Of a DNA stretch of 64,000 nucleotides, positions 46,611 to 55,604 are shown piece after piece. Origin of the DNA: DATKNA01 sp963755755 (GTDB lineage: Bacteria; Actinomycetota; Actinomycetes; Actinomycetales; Kineosporiaceae). How positions within the stretch are numbered: the stretch's first letter is position 1; the number at the start of each line of letters is the position of its first letter. The DNA lies in contig CAVWLJ010000012.1 in NCBI GenBank assembly GCA_963755755.1, positions 124,001 through 188,000 on the forward strand. Reading direction: 5' to 3'. The position numbers were made by a program, and so were the translations under genes. Under the pieces are notes generated by a model. The model was not told the DNA's origin. It did no database searches and saw nothing but the letters and a program-made list of their open reading frames with translations.

Positions 46611-46844
46611 TTAGTCGTCGGCTCCGTCGTCGTTGGCGATCTCCTCGATCCAGTCGATGGCTTCGTCGGGCATGGATCGCCCGGCCGATCCTTCCGCTGC
46701 AGACCACCACGGGTCCGAGCCGGCAGGTCCCCCGACCGCGGCGATCTCCGCCACGACTTCCCCGGGCACGGTGTCCCCGTTGTTCGCGATCAGCCATCCC
46801 CGCGTCTGGGCGGGCAGCTTCGGCCACCACACTTCCATCGTCAT
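46611..46844 (-). CDS. Small acidic protein, unknown function
   Basis: 77 residues from ATG at 46844. It begins MTMEVWWPKLPAQTRGWLIANNGDTVPGEVVAEIAAVGG and ends in an acidic run (EAIDWIEEIANDDGADD). The compact WWPKLP start and acidic tail look like a conserved small actinobacterial protein of unknown function. Two further ATG codons nearby allow starts 2 residues shorter or 9 longer. Confidence 0.6.
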   Translation of the reverse strand: MTMEVWWPKLPAQTRGWLIANNGDTVPGEVVAEIAAVGGPAGSDPWWSAAEGSAGRSMPDEAIDWIEEIANDDGADD

Positions 46845-47020
46845 GCTCGGAGTGTGCTTCGGTCGCAGCACCGACGTCCAACATGCGCGAGGCCGCAGCC
46901 GATGAGCGCGACAGGTTGGAATCCCGATGCCGACCCTTCTGGAGTCTCGCCGGCATGAGCGATGTCGGGCGGGGGGAGGATCGGGTCAATGGTGGGCGTC
47001 TTGGCCGGGGAGGTGTGCTG

Positions 47021-47336
47021 ATGTCCTGGAACAGCGATGAGTACGTCGTCCAGCCGCAGGGGGAGCTGGACCTGGCCGCCGTCCCAGTCCTCCGCAAGGA
47101 GCGGGCCGAGACGATCGAGGCCCTCCAGCCGGCCCGCTTCGTGATCGACCTGGCCAACGTGCCGTTCCTCGACAGCACCGCTCTCGGCGCGATCATCGCG
47201 GTCCACAAGCTGCAGCGAAAGCACGGCGGGGACGCGCTGGTGATCCATCCGACCAGGATGATCGCGCAGGTTCCAGGTAACTCGCCCGGGTTGGCTGCTG
47301 GACCTGCGCCACTCAGGCCGCGCCCTCCTCCCGTAG
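47021..47336 (+). CDS. STAS domain anti-sigma factor antagonist (one frame break)
   Basis: About 104 residues, ATG at 47021 after GGGAGGTGTGCTG. STAS fold: YVVQPQGELDLAAVPVLRKERAE, then RFVIDLANVPFLDSTALGAIIAVHKL, which contains the conserved DST with the phosphorylatable Ser. Such proteins free a sigma factor by binding an RsbW-type kinase. The frame changes near 47275; after it the C-terminus reads QVTRPGWLLDLRHSG. A partner could be the HATPase/SpoIIE pair at 31.9-35.2 kb, but the two are 12 kb apart. Confidence 0.82.
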
Positions 47337-47526
47337 ACAGGCGCCGCCCGACGATGCACCCATCACCCGGCGCTGCGTCCACTCCTCCACTCGCTGCGCA
47401 CCATTCCGAATCGCCCCGATCGCGGGCGCCGGGTCTTCAGAACCGGTCCATGGAGGACGCAGACGCCCCAGGCACTGCCGCCCCCTCGGACGACGGACTG
47501 ACCGAGCGCACGAGCGCGCTGTTCTT

Positions 47527-47969
47527 CTAATCGATCGGCTCGAAGAGTCTCCCCAGATGCCTACCCTGCGATACCCGACCAGCATCGCGGTCGCGATCAG
47601 GAACTGGATCACCCCGACCACGGCCTGGACGACGACGTACCAGGGGGGATCGGGGCTGGAGAGGTTACCGGTGAGCTCCAGCGCCGCCGCCGGCACGCGT
47701 AGCAGGCCGGCGAAGAAGGCGACCAGGATGAGCCAGAAAGCCCAGCGCGATCGCCGCACCACCGCCAGGCCGAGCAACGCCAACAGGCCGGTGACCCCCA
47801 CCAGGAACCCCAGCTCGACCCACTGTCGCTGACGCCCGGTCGCCCCCAGCGAGCGGGTGTAGATGTCCGGTGACACAAGGAGGATCACCACCAGGGCCAG
47901 CCAGACCAGGGCGACGAACCCGAGCACGAGCTGCTGGGTCCGGTTGACCAGGGCACCGCCGATCCTCAT
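47527..47969 (-). CDS. Four-helix membrane protein (frame break near the end)
   Basis: About 147 residues, ATG at 47969. Four membrane segments: VLGFVALVWLALVVILLVSP, VELGFLVGVTGLLALLGLAVV, AFWLILVAFFAGLLRVPAAA and VVQAVVGVIQFLIATAMLVGY. A stop in frame with LFEPID is reached after a -1 change in a G-run near 47552; without it the frame would run on another 200 bp. Its function is unknown. Confidence 0.6.
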
Positions 47970-48398
47970 CCGATCAGTGTCCTCGTACCCTGCCGGCCGT
48001 TCGGGCTGTCCATCGTCCCCTACGCCCCGCTGCACGGCGGCCAGCTCGCCGACCTGGCCGTTCTCGACCGCAACGTCGCCGGCGACCAACGCTTCGCCTG
48101 CGCAGGGTTCACGGTGCTGAAGCAGTAGCGGCGGCACAGCAGCCGGCATTCTTCGGGCTGCGGTCTCGGGGCCATGACCGATGCTCAGACGTCGCGTCAC
48201 GCAGTCTCAACCGCAGCCTTCGAACCGCCTTCGCCGGCGAGTGGCCTCCCTCCCGGCGCTCGCCGGTCCTCGTCGCCCCAGCCAGCAGGACCGGCCAGCG
48301 GGGACGGGCACAGCTCAACCTGTAACGCCTGCGCAGGTCCTGTGACTGCAATGCCAACGGCGCGCCCGCGTCGCCGAGAGCATTCACCGGAGGATCCG
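47970..48398. other. Degenerate stretch with one gene fragment
   Basis: No complete gene is seen in these 429 bp. On the plus strand a fragment reads GLSIVPYAPLHGGQLADL and continues to AGFTVLKQ, with a stop at about 48126-48128. PYAPLHGG faintly recalls the SPL-GG part of aldo/keto reductases, but this is weak. The last 20 bp hold the ribosome site (GGAGG) of the downstream propeller gene. Confidence 0.5.
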
Positions 48399-49404
48399 AT
48401 GTTCGTCTTCACCCAGTCCAACACCGCCGACGGCAACGCGCTCCTGGCCTTCCGCCGCGACGACGACGGGCGGCTCACCGCCCTTGACCCGGTTCCGACG
48501 AAGGGCGCAGGCAGCGGCACCCCGCACCTGCCCTCACAGGGATCCGTGACCGTCGCCGGCGATCGGCGGCACGTCTTCGTGACGGACGCCGGAAGCGGTG
48601 ACCTCGCGGTGTTCGCCGTCCGGCCGGATGGTCCCGAGCTCCTCCAGACCGTGGACGCCGGAGCAGCTCCGCGCAGCGTCGCCGAGCGGGACGGCATGGT
48701 CTACGTCCTGGCCACCGGTGACCCGGCGATCAGCGGCTTCCGCTGGGACGGCGGCGCCCTCACGCCGATCGCCGGTTCGCGCCGGCGCGCTGCCGGACGA
48801 CGTCGACGGTGCGCAGGTCGGGTTCGGACCCGACGGCCTCCTCGTCGTCACCTCGCGCGGCCGCGACGAGCTCATCGCGTTCCCGGTCCTCGGCTCGGGC
48901 CTGCTCGGCGACCCGGTCGCCACGCCGTCGTCCGGGCGGACGCCCTACGGGTTCGCGACCACGGCGGGTGGCGTCCTCGTCGTGACGGAGGCGTTCGGGG
49001 CGCAGAAGGGCGCGGCCGCCGCGTCCAGCTATCGGCTCGCCGACGGCCGCGTGGCACCGGTGACCCGGTCAGCGGGGAACGGCCGCAGCGAGATCTGCTG
49101 GGCCGTCGTCACACCGGACGGCCGGTACGCCTTCACCACGAACTTCGCCGACGGCGCCATCTCCCGCTGGCGCATCGAGGCCGACGGCACCCTGGTGCTC
49201 GAGGACGCGACAGCCGGGGTGACGCAGGACGGCCGCAGCGGGCTGCGCGACGAGGACCTCACCGACGACGGCCGCTTCCTCTACGCGATCGACGCGGACG
49301 CCGGCGAGCTCCGTGGCTGGGCCGTCGACGCTGCCGGCATGCTGACGCCGATCGCCACGACCGCCGGGCTGCCCGCCACGGTCGCCGGTCTCGCCGCGAT
49401 CTGA
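48399..49404 (+). CDS. Beta-propeller (lactonase-like) protein, cytoplasmic (one frame break)
   Basis: About 335 residues, ATG at 48399 after GGAGG. Repeated blades, each about 45 residues: MFVFTQSNTADGNALLAFRRDDDGRL, HVFVTDAGSGDLAVFAVRPDG, LVVTSRGRDELIAFPVLGSG, AFTTNFADGAISRWRIEADGTL and LYAIDADAGELRGWAVDAAG. It matches the seven-bladed 6-phosphogluconolactonase-like family. Enzyme activity is not certain. No signal peptide. The frame changes near 48783. It is convergent with an ECF sigma gene and is a paralogue of the secreted propeller at 51.6 kb. Confidence 0.83.
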
Positions 49405-49422
49405 GTCCGTCAGCTCCGCCGC

Positions 49423-50082
49423 TCAGGAGCGGTAGTAGTCCTCGAGCGCCTGCCGGAGGGCCGCCCGACCGCGATGCAGCAGGACCCGCTGGTTCTGCGC
49501 GGTGATGCCGAGCGCTTCGCACGCCTCGTCGCTGGTCAGTCCCTGGACGTCGCGGAGGGTGACGACGACGCGCTGGCGCGGCGGCAACGCGGTCAGGGCG
49601 GCCCCGAGCAGGCGCACGGCCTCGCCCGCCAGGGCGCGCCCCTCGGGCTGGCCCTCCCACCGGGCGGGACCCCGGCCGGCGTCCAGTGGTCCGGGTAGGG
49701 ATCCTCGGGGCCGCGGAAGCGGTCGGGGTCGACGGTCGGGCCGTCCGTCGTCGCCCGCCAGGGAGGACATGGGAACGCTGCGTGCCTCCCGGCTCCCCCG
49801 GGTCCGGGCGCGATTGACGAGGATCGTGAACACCCAGGTGCGCAACGTCGAACGCCCCTCGAACGCGGCAAGGCCGCGGACGACGCCGAGCCAGGCGTCC
49901 TGGACGGCGTCCTCGGCGGAGTGGGGGTTCGAGACGTAGGCGCGGGCGACGCGCAGCATCGCGGGAGACCATCGGTCGACGAGTTCGGCGAAGGCCCGCT
50001 CGTCGCCGCGGCGCAGCCGCTCCAGCACCTCGGCGTCCGGGTCGGCCGTCGTCCGGGGCGCCGGAGGGCCCGGCGTCGTCAC
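49423..50082 (-). CDS. ECF sigma factor, RpoE-like (compensated frame breaks)
   Basis: About 220 residues. Region 2: DERAFAELVDRWSPAMLRVARAYVSNPHSAEDAVQDAWLGVVRGL; STLRTWVFTILVNRARTRG. Region 4: ALTALPPRQRVVVTLRDVQGLTSDEACEALGITAQNQRVLLHRGRAALRQAL. The linker reads correctly (TVDPDRFRGPEDPYPDHW) only in another frame between about 49743 and 49665, so one insertion and one deletion cancel. GTG/ATG start at 50082. The divergent zinc anti-sigma gene at 50291 is its likely partner. Confidence 0.88.
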   Translation of the reverse strand: MTTPGPPAPRTTADPDAEVLERLRRGDERAFAELVDRWSPAMLRVARAYVSNPHSAEDAVQDAWLGVVRGLAAFEGRSTLRTWVFTILVNRARTRGSREARSVPMSSLAGDDGRPDRRPRPLPRPRGSLPGPLDAGRGPARWEGQPEGRALAGEAVRLLGAALTALPPRQRVVVTLRDVQGLTSDEACEALGITAQNQRVLLHRGRAALRQALEDYYRS

Positions 50083-50290
50083 CCGCGCCTCCCGATCACA
50101 GTCCTACCTTGGTCCATCCGCCGCCCCCTGGACAGCACTCGCGGCGACCGAGACGTCGACAGGGCGGAGGTTCCGCCTACGAGCTCGTCCCGGCACGCTC
50201 CCCGGCCGTGGCCCAGGGCGCGTGGAACGATGCCCGTAACGTTCCGGGCGTCGGCGGGACGACGCTCGGAGCCGGATGAAGGAGGGTCAC

Positions 50291-50540
50291 GTGGACGACG
50301 AGGAGGTGGCCTGCCGCCAGGTCGTCGAGCTCGTGACCGGCTACCTCGAGGGTGATCTGCCCGAGGCCCTCCGGGCGGCGGTCGAGCCGGCACCTGGCCG
50401 AGTGCCCGCATTGCGTCGACTATCTCGAGCAGATGAGGACGACGGCGGCGACGCTGCGAGGCCTCCCGGTCGAGAGCATCAGCCCGGCCGCGCGCGCCGA
50501 GCTCGTCGCCGCATTCCGCAAGCCTGCTGCCCGAGCGTGA
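50291..50540 (+). CDS. Zinc anti-sigma factor (one frame break)
   Basis: About 82 residues. DEEVACRQVVELVTGYLEGDLPEALRAAVERHLAECPHC is the ZAS motif (Hx3CxxC), in which Cys and His bind zinc and hold the sigma factor. It has no membrane segment, so it acts in the cytoplasm. GTG at 50291 is set by AAGGAGG four to five bases upstream. The frame changes near 50387. It is divergent from the ECF sigma gene at 49.4-50.1 kb. Confidence 0.82.
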
Positions 50541-50555
50541 AGAGCGTCGTGACCC

Positions 50556-50786
50556 TCACTCCTGGCCGCTGATCAGCTGGAGTAGCCCCTCGAGGTCCTG
50601 CTCGCACGGCCCACACCCGGCGAGGTGCGCGGCGACCTCGGGGTACCGAGCAGCGGCGCTGCCGTCGTCCTGCTGGACCAGTTCGGCGTAGACGTGCAGG
50701 ACGTGGCGGGCGTGATCGCAGCCGGCGTCGCGGGGGTCGACGTCGAGCAGTCCTTCGAGGCCGGTGGGGCCGCGGGTGCCGCTCAT
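50556..50786 (-). CDS. Small zinc anti-sigma-like protein
   Basis: 76 residues, intact. CDHARHVLHVYAEL and HLAGCGPCEQDLEGLLQL supply His and Cys residues in the order of a ZAS-like zinc site, here without a long tail. The ATG at 50786 overlaps the stop of the upstream ECF sigma gene as ATGA. That coupling and the zinc motif make it the likely anti-sigma factor for that sigma. Confidence 0.78.
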   Translation of the reverse strand: MSGTRGPTGLEGLLDVDPRDAGCDHARHVLHVYAELVQQDDGSAAARYPEVAAHLAGCGPCEQDLEGLLQLISGQE

Positions 50787-51436
50787 GGCCGGCCTCCCTT
50801 CGGGACGGGGTACCCGTTCGCGTCGAGGAACTGCCGGATCTTACGTCGCGCGTCGAAGACCGTCTTGTAGACCGCGCCTCGCGTCGTACCCAGCTCGTCG
50901 ACGAGCGCGTCCAGCGGCACGCCCTCGACGACGACGGCGAGGAACAGCGCGCGCTGCCGCGGGGTGAGCTCCTCGTCGACGGCACGGCGGAGCGAGCCGG
51001 ACGAGCTCACGAGCCTGCGCGATCTCCTCAGGCCCCGCACCGAAGCGGTCGGGCAGCGCCGCCCACTGCTGTTCGCTGACCTCGACACGCTCGTGCCCGC
51101 GGCGCCAGTCGACGGCCCAGGACGGTCGAGACCTCGAAGACGGCGAAGGCGTAGGCCCAGGTCGTGAACCTGCTCTCGCCGCGGAAGCGGTCGAGCTTGC
51201 CGAGCACGGCGAGGGTGGCGTCGGTCGCGGCCTGTTCGGCGAGATCATCGACGTCGGGCCCGGTGAGGCCCGCGCGCGGCGCCCGCCGCCCCAGCTCGGC
51301 GCGGCACGCCCGCAGCAGCAGCGCGTGCAGTCGCTGCTCGGCGTCCGCGCGGACCGGTCCCGCTGTGGTCAGGTCCTGCAGCCATGCCACGGACGCCGGG
51401 TCCAGCGACCTCTCCAGCGTGCGTCTCGGTTTCCAC
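50783..51436 (-). CDS. ECF sigma factor (three frame breaks)
   Basis: About 216 residues. Read in pieces: METETTLERSLDPASVAWLQDL at the start (GTG at 51436), then AEQRLHALLLRACRAEL, DDLAEQAATDATLAVLGKLDRFRGESRFTTWAYAFAVFEV (region 2), SEQQWAALPDRFGAGPEEIAQARELV, and region 4 LTPRQRALFLAVVVEGVPLDALVDELGTTRGAVYKTVFDARRKIR. Frame changes lie near 51412, 51115 and 51005, all +1. It is coupled to the small zinc protein downstream and is divergent from the secreted propeller gene. Confidence 0.83.
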
Positions 51437-51579
51437 GCTCGCAAGCCAACAACGAAGCCGGCAGGTAAGACCTTGCGTATCTGTGACCACAGACGGAGGG
51501 CCATCTCACCCACCCTTCGTCGGGAGCGCCGGCATGTCGGTCCGCCTGCACTCCCTGTCGATCCGGAAGGACCATCGTC

Positions 51580-52712
51580 ATGTCCCTGCTCGTCCGCACC
51601 ACCGCCATCGCGGGCCTCGCTCTCGGGGTCGGCGTCGTGGCCGCCCCCGCCGCATCCGCCGACACCAGGCATCACGCCCGCGACGTCGTGTTCGTCCAGA
51701 CCGACGCCCTGACCGGGAACTCCGTCGTCGCGTTCGACCGCGGCCGGAACGGGCAGCTCCACCAGGCCGGCGTCTACCCGACCGGCGGCCTCGGCGGAGC
51801 CCTCACGGGCGCCGTCGTCGACCACACCGCCTCCGAAGGTGCGCTGACAGCGGACCGCGACAACCGCGAGCTCTACGCGGTCAACGCCGGGAGCGACACG
51901 CTCAGCGTCTTCGACGTCCGGGGGACCGGCTGCAGCTGCGCCAGGTCGTCCACAGCGGCGGCAGCTTCCCGGTCAGCGTCACCGTCCACGACGACGTCGT
52001 CTACGTGCTCAACGGCCGCGACGGCGGCAGCATCCAGGGCTTCCGGAACGTCGGCGGAGCGCTGATCGCGCTCCGCGGATCGCACCGCGAACTCGGCCTG
52101 CCCGTGACGACCGGCAGTGCCGAGTTCACCCATACCCCCGGGCAGGTGCTCTTTACGCCGAACGGCCGTCACCTGGTCGTCTCGACCAAGGCAGCCACGA
52201 ACAGCCTCCTCGTCTTCGGCGTCTCCGCCTCCGGGCGACCGTCCGACGCCCCCGTCGTCCACACCGAGGCCGGCGCCGTCCCGTTCGGGCTCGCCTTCGA
52301 CGCCCACGGCCGTCTCGCCGTGACCAACACGGGAACCAACTCCGTCGCCACCTACCGGGTGGGCCGTCGCGGCACGATCACCTCGCTCGGGGTCGCCGCC
52401 ACCGGTCAGGCCGCCACCTGCTGGGTCACCGCGGAGGGCGACCTCCTCGCGGCCTCCAACGCCGGCAGCGGCAGCGTGACGACGCTGCGGACAGCGGCCG
52501 GAGGCGGTGTCACGAAGATCGCGGACGCGAAGACCGCGGGCGGCGGGACCGTCGACGCCACGTTCTCGCGGGACGGCGACGTGCTGTACGTGCAGACCGG
52601 GGCGACCGGCGCTGTGGACACCTTCGGGGTGAACGACGACGGCACCCTCAACCGCACCTCCACCGTGACGGTCCCCGACGCCGTCGGCGGCGAGGGCATC
52701 GTCGCCTGGTGA
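51580..52712 (+). CDS. Secreted beta-propeller (lactonase-like) protein (one frame break)
   Basis: About 377 residues, ATG at 51580 with GGAAGG upstream. A signal peptide (LVRTTAIAGLALGVGVVAAPAASA, cleaved after ASA) precedes repeated blades: VVFVQTDALTGNSVVAFDRGRNGQL, LYAVNAGSDTLSVFDV, VVYVLNGRDGGSIQGFRN, LVVSTKAATNSLLVFGVSASG, LAVTNTGTNSVATYRVG. The frame changes near 51930, where a G-run seems one base short. It is a paralogue of the 48.4-kb protein and is divergent from an ECF sigma gene. A strong terminator follows. Confidence 0.85.
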
Positions 52713-52718
52713 CACCGT

Positions 52719-52766
52719 AGGCAGCGTGTGCGGTGAGGCCTGCCGCACACGCTGCCTCTGTCTTCA
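52719..52766 (+). terminator. Intrinsic terminator after secreted propeller gene
   Basis: A perfect 15-bp stem pairs 52719-52733 (core GGCAGCGTGTGCGG) with 52743-52757, with a 9-base loop, followed by the T-rich TCTGTCTTC. It begins 7 bp after the stop codon. Confidence 0.85.
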
Positions 52767-52795
52767 CATCGGTGAGTCTGCCGCCACCCCCGGCA

Positions 52796-54035
52796 TCACG
52801 CCTGGCTCGTCGCCCCGGCCGTCGCGGCGGACGGCGTGACGGCGTCATGCGACGGCAGACGGCGGAGTAGGGAGAGCGCGGCGGCGGGAAGAGCAGCACG
52901 GACAGCAGTCCCGCGGCCACGAGCGCGGCGGCGGTGACCGGCGAGAGCACGGAGGTCGCCACCCCGATCTGGGTGGCGGTCAGGATGAAGGGCAGCGACG
53001 TCGCCTGCAGCAGCCCGGCGGCGGCGGTCGCCCGGCGGCCCGCTGTCGGCAGCATCGGGGAGGGCCGCGGCGCCGCGGACGACGAGCAGAGCGGCGAGGA
53101 ACACCGGCACCCGCACGCAGAGCGCTCGGGTCGGCGAGCAGGCCGCGGACGTCGAGCTGCAGGCCGCTCGCGACGAAGAAGACCGGGACGACGAACCCGT
53201 AGCCGACAGCGTCGAGCTTGGCCCGCAGCCGCGGGTGGGACATGGCGTCGCGGTCGACGAAGGCGAGGACGGCGCCGGCGACGAACGCGCCGAGGATCGT
53301 CTCGAGACCGAACCGCGACGGCGACGGCGACGAGCCCGAGCAGCAGCGCGACGCAGGCCCGCACCCGGACTCGGCGGTGGTGTCCTGCTGCCGGAGCAGC
53401 GCGTCCCCGAGCCGGGGTGACCGGCCGCCGCGCAGCAGCGCCCACGCCAGCACGGCGACGAGCAGCGCGAAGCCGACGAGCAGCACGAGCGCGGCTGCCG
53501 GTGCCGGCGCCGGCGCGCGCGGAGAAGAACAGGGAGAGCAGCAGCACCGCGCCGACGTCGGCGACCGAGGCCGCGACGACCACGGCCTGGCCGAGCGGGC
53601 CGTCTCGGTCTGCCCGGCGTCCTTGAGCACGGGCACGATCAGGCCGAGCGACGTCGCCGAGAGGGTGACGGCGAGCAGCAGCGGGCTGTGCACCCAGCCG
53701 ACGGCGGCGAACAACACTCCGGCGAGGACGCCGAGCACGAGGGTGATCCCGAACCCGAGCGAGGGCGACCACGAGCGGGCGGCCGCGCAGGACGGAGACG
53801 TCGATCTCGAGGCCCGCCAGGAAGAGCAGGAACGCGAGCCCGACGACGGCGAGCACCCGGACCGGCAGGTCGGCGTCCACCCATCCGAGGACGGCCGGCC
53901 CGAGGACCATGCCGGCGACGATCTCGAGCACCGGCCCGGGGATGCGCAGCCACGGCGCGAGCCCGAGCAGCGAGCGGCACGGCGAACGCGACGAGGGCGA
54001 CGACGAAGAGGTTGCAGGAATCCGACGTCGGGCAT
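52796..54035 (-). CDS. Kef-type cation/proton antiporter (many frame breaks)
   Basis: About 410 residues when pieced together: LFVVALVAFAVPL, IPGPVLEIVAGMVLGPAVLGWVDADLPVRVLAVVGLAFLLFLAGLEID, LGFGITLVLGVLAGVLFAAVGWVHSPLLLAVTLSATSLGLIVPVLKDAG. These are the conserved first half of the CPA2 sodium/potassium-proton antiporter family, with about 11 to 12 membrane segments overall. At least six single-base frame changes are needed, more than in any other gene here. Whether it is a pseudogene or badly sequenced is unclear. It starts 10 bp after the reductase gene. Confidence 0.65.
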
Positions 54036-54045
54036 GGCGACCGCC

Positions 54046-55455
54046 TCACAGCCCGTAGGCCTCGAGGAGGCGGAGCCAGACCTCGCTGACGGTGGGGAAC
54101 GCGGGGACCGCGTGCCACAGCTCGTCGAGGGGCACGCGGGCGGCGATCGCGATCGTCGCGCCGTGCAGGAGCTCCTGCGTGTCGGGGCCGGTGAAGGTCG
54201 CGCCGACGATGACGCGGGCGTCCTCGTCGACGACGAGCAGGCTCGTCCCGCCGCCGTCGCGGCCCTTCGTGGCGGCGCCGGCGACGTCGCTCGTGCCGTA
54301 CTCGACGGTCCGCACGCGCAGCCCGCGCTCCGCGGCCTGCGCCGAGGTGAGCCCGACGGCGCAGACCTGCGGGTCCGTGAAGGTGACGCGCGGGACGACG
54401 TCCGAGCTGGCCCGGTCCCGCACGTCCTTGCCGAGGATCACGTCGGCCGCGATGCGCGCCTGGTACTTGCCCATGTGCGTGAGCGGGGCGCGCCCGTTGC
54501 AGTCACCGACGGCGTACAGCCAGTCGGCGTCCGCCTCGACCGCGCGCAGCCGGTCGTCGACCTGGATGAAGCGGCCTCGGGGCAGCCCGACCGTCTCGAG
54601 GCCGAGGTCGCCGGTGGCGGGCCGGCGTCCCGCGGCGACGAGAACCTCGTCCGCCACGAGCTCCTCACCGGTGGACGTCGTCGCTCGGACCGGGCCGTCC
54701 GTCCCGTCCCGCGTCACCGACGCCATCCGCGACGCCGGTGAGCACCCTGATGCCCTCCGCGCCGAACGCCGCCGCGACCTGCTCGCCCGCGAACGGCTCC
54801 TCGCGGCCGAGCAGCCGCGGGCCGGCCTCGACGATGGTGACCTCGTCGGCGCCCAGCCGGCGGACGGCCTGCGCCATCTCGACGCCGATCGCGCCACCGC
54901 CCAGCACGAGCAGCCGCCGGGGTACGGCCTTCATGGCCGTCACGTCGCGGTTGTCCCAGGGCGCGGCGTCGGCGAGGCCCGGCACCGGGGGGATGCGCGG
55001 GGCTGGTGCCGGTGGCCAGGACGACGGCGCGCCGCGCGGTCAGCCGGACGAAGACGCCGTCAGCTCCGCGTACGACGACCCGCCGGGCGCCGTCGAGCCT
55101 GCCCTCGCCGCGCACCAGCGTGATCTCGTGCGCGTCGAGCCACGGCGAGCGCGCCCGTGTCGTCCCAGCCGCCGGTCTGCTCGTCGCGCCAGGCGAGGAC
55201 GGCGGCGGTGTCCACCGTGCCGGTGACGGCGGACGCTGCACCCGGTACCCGCCGGGCGGCGGCGAGCACGTCACCGGGCCGGATCAGGGTCTTGCTGGGG
55301 ATACAGCCGTAGTAGGAGCACTCGCCGCCGACGAGTTCGCGCTCGACAAGGGCGACGCGCAGGCCCCCGTCGGCGAGCCGTCCGGCCGCGACCTCCCCGG
55401 CCGGGCCGGCCCCGAGGACGATCACGTCGAACGTCGCGGAGGTGGAACTGGTCAT
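54046..55455 (-). CDS. Pyridine nucleotide-disulfide oxidoreductase (frame breaks)
   Basis: About 465 residues. It has the FAD-binding start VIVLGAGPAGEVAAGRLADGG, the redox-active disulfide in GGECSYYGCIPSKTL, the NAD(P)-binding LLVLGGGAIGVEMAQAVRRLG, FAD motif WLYAVGDCNG, and the C-terminal dimer part ending VSEVWLRLLEAYGL. This is the dihydrolipoamide dehydrogenase/mercuric reductase family; the final His-x4-Glu pair is not obvious, so the substrate is uncertain. At least three frame changes lie at about 55.15, 55.0 and 54.73 kb. ATG at 55455 after GGGAGA. The antiporter gene follows 10 bp later, suggesting an operon. Confidence 0.75.
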
Positions 55456-55604
55456 CGTGGTCTCCCGGTCGAGGGGGTGAGCGCTGCCGACAGGTAGGTC
55501 CGAGCCGAGGCCGCCACGGTTCACGCTCGTGGCCAGGGCGTAACGCGTCGGCGCATGCGGGGACCACGTGTCGTTCGGACACGCGCCCACACTCTGGAGA
55601 CTGG

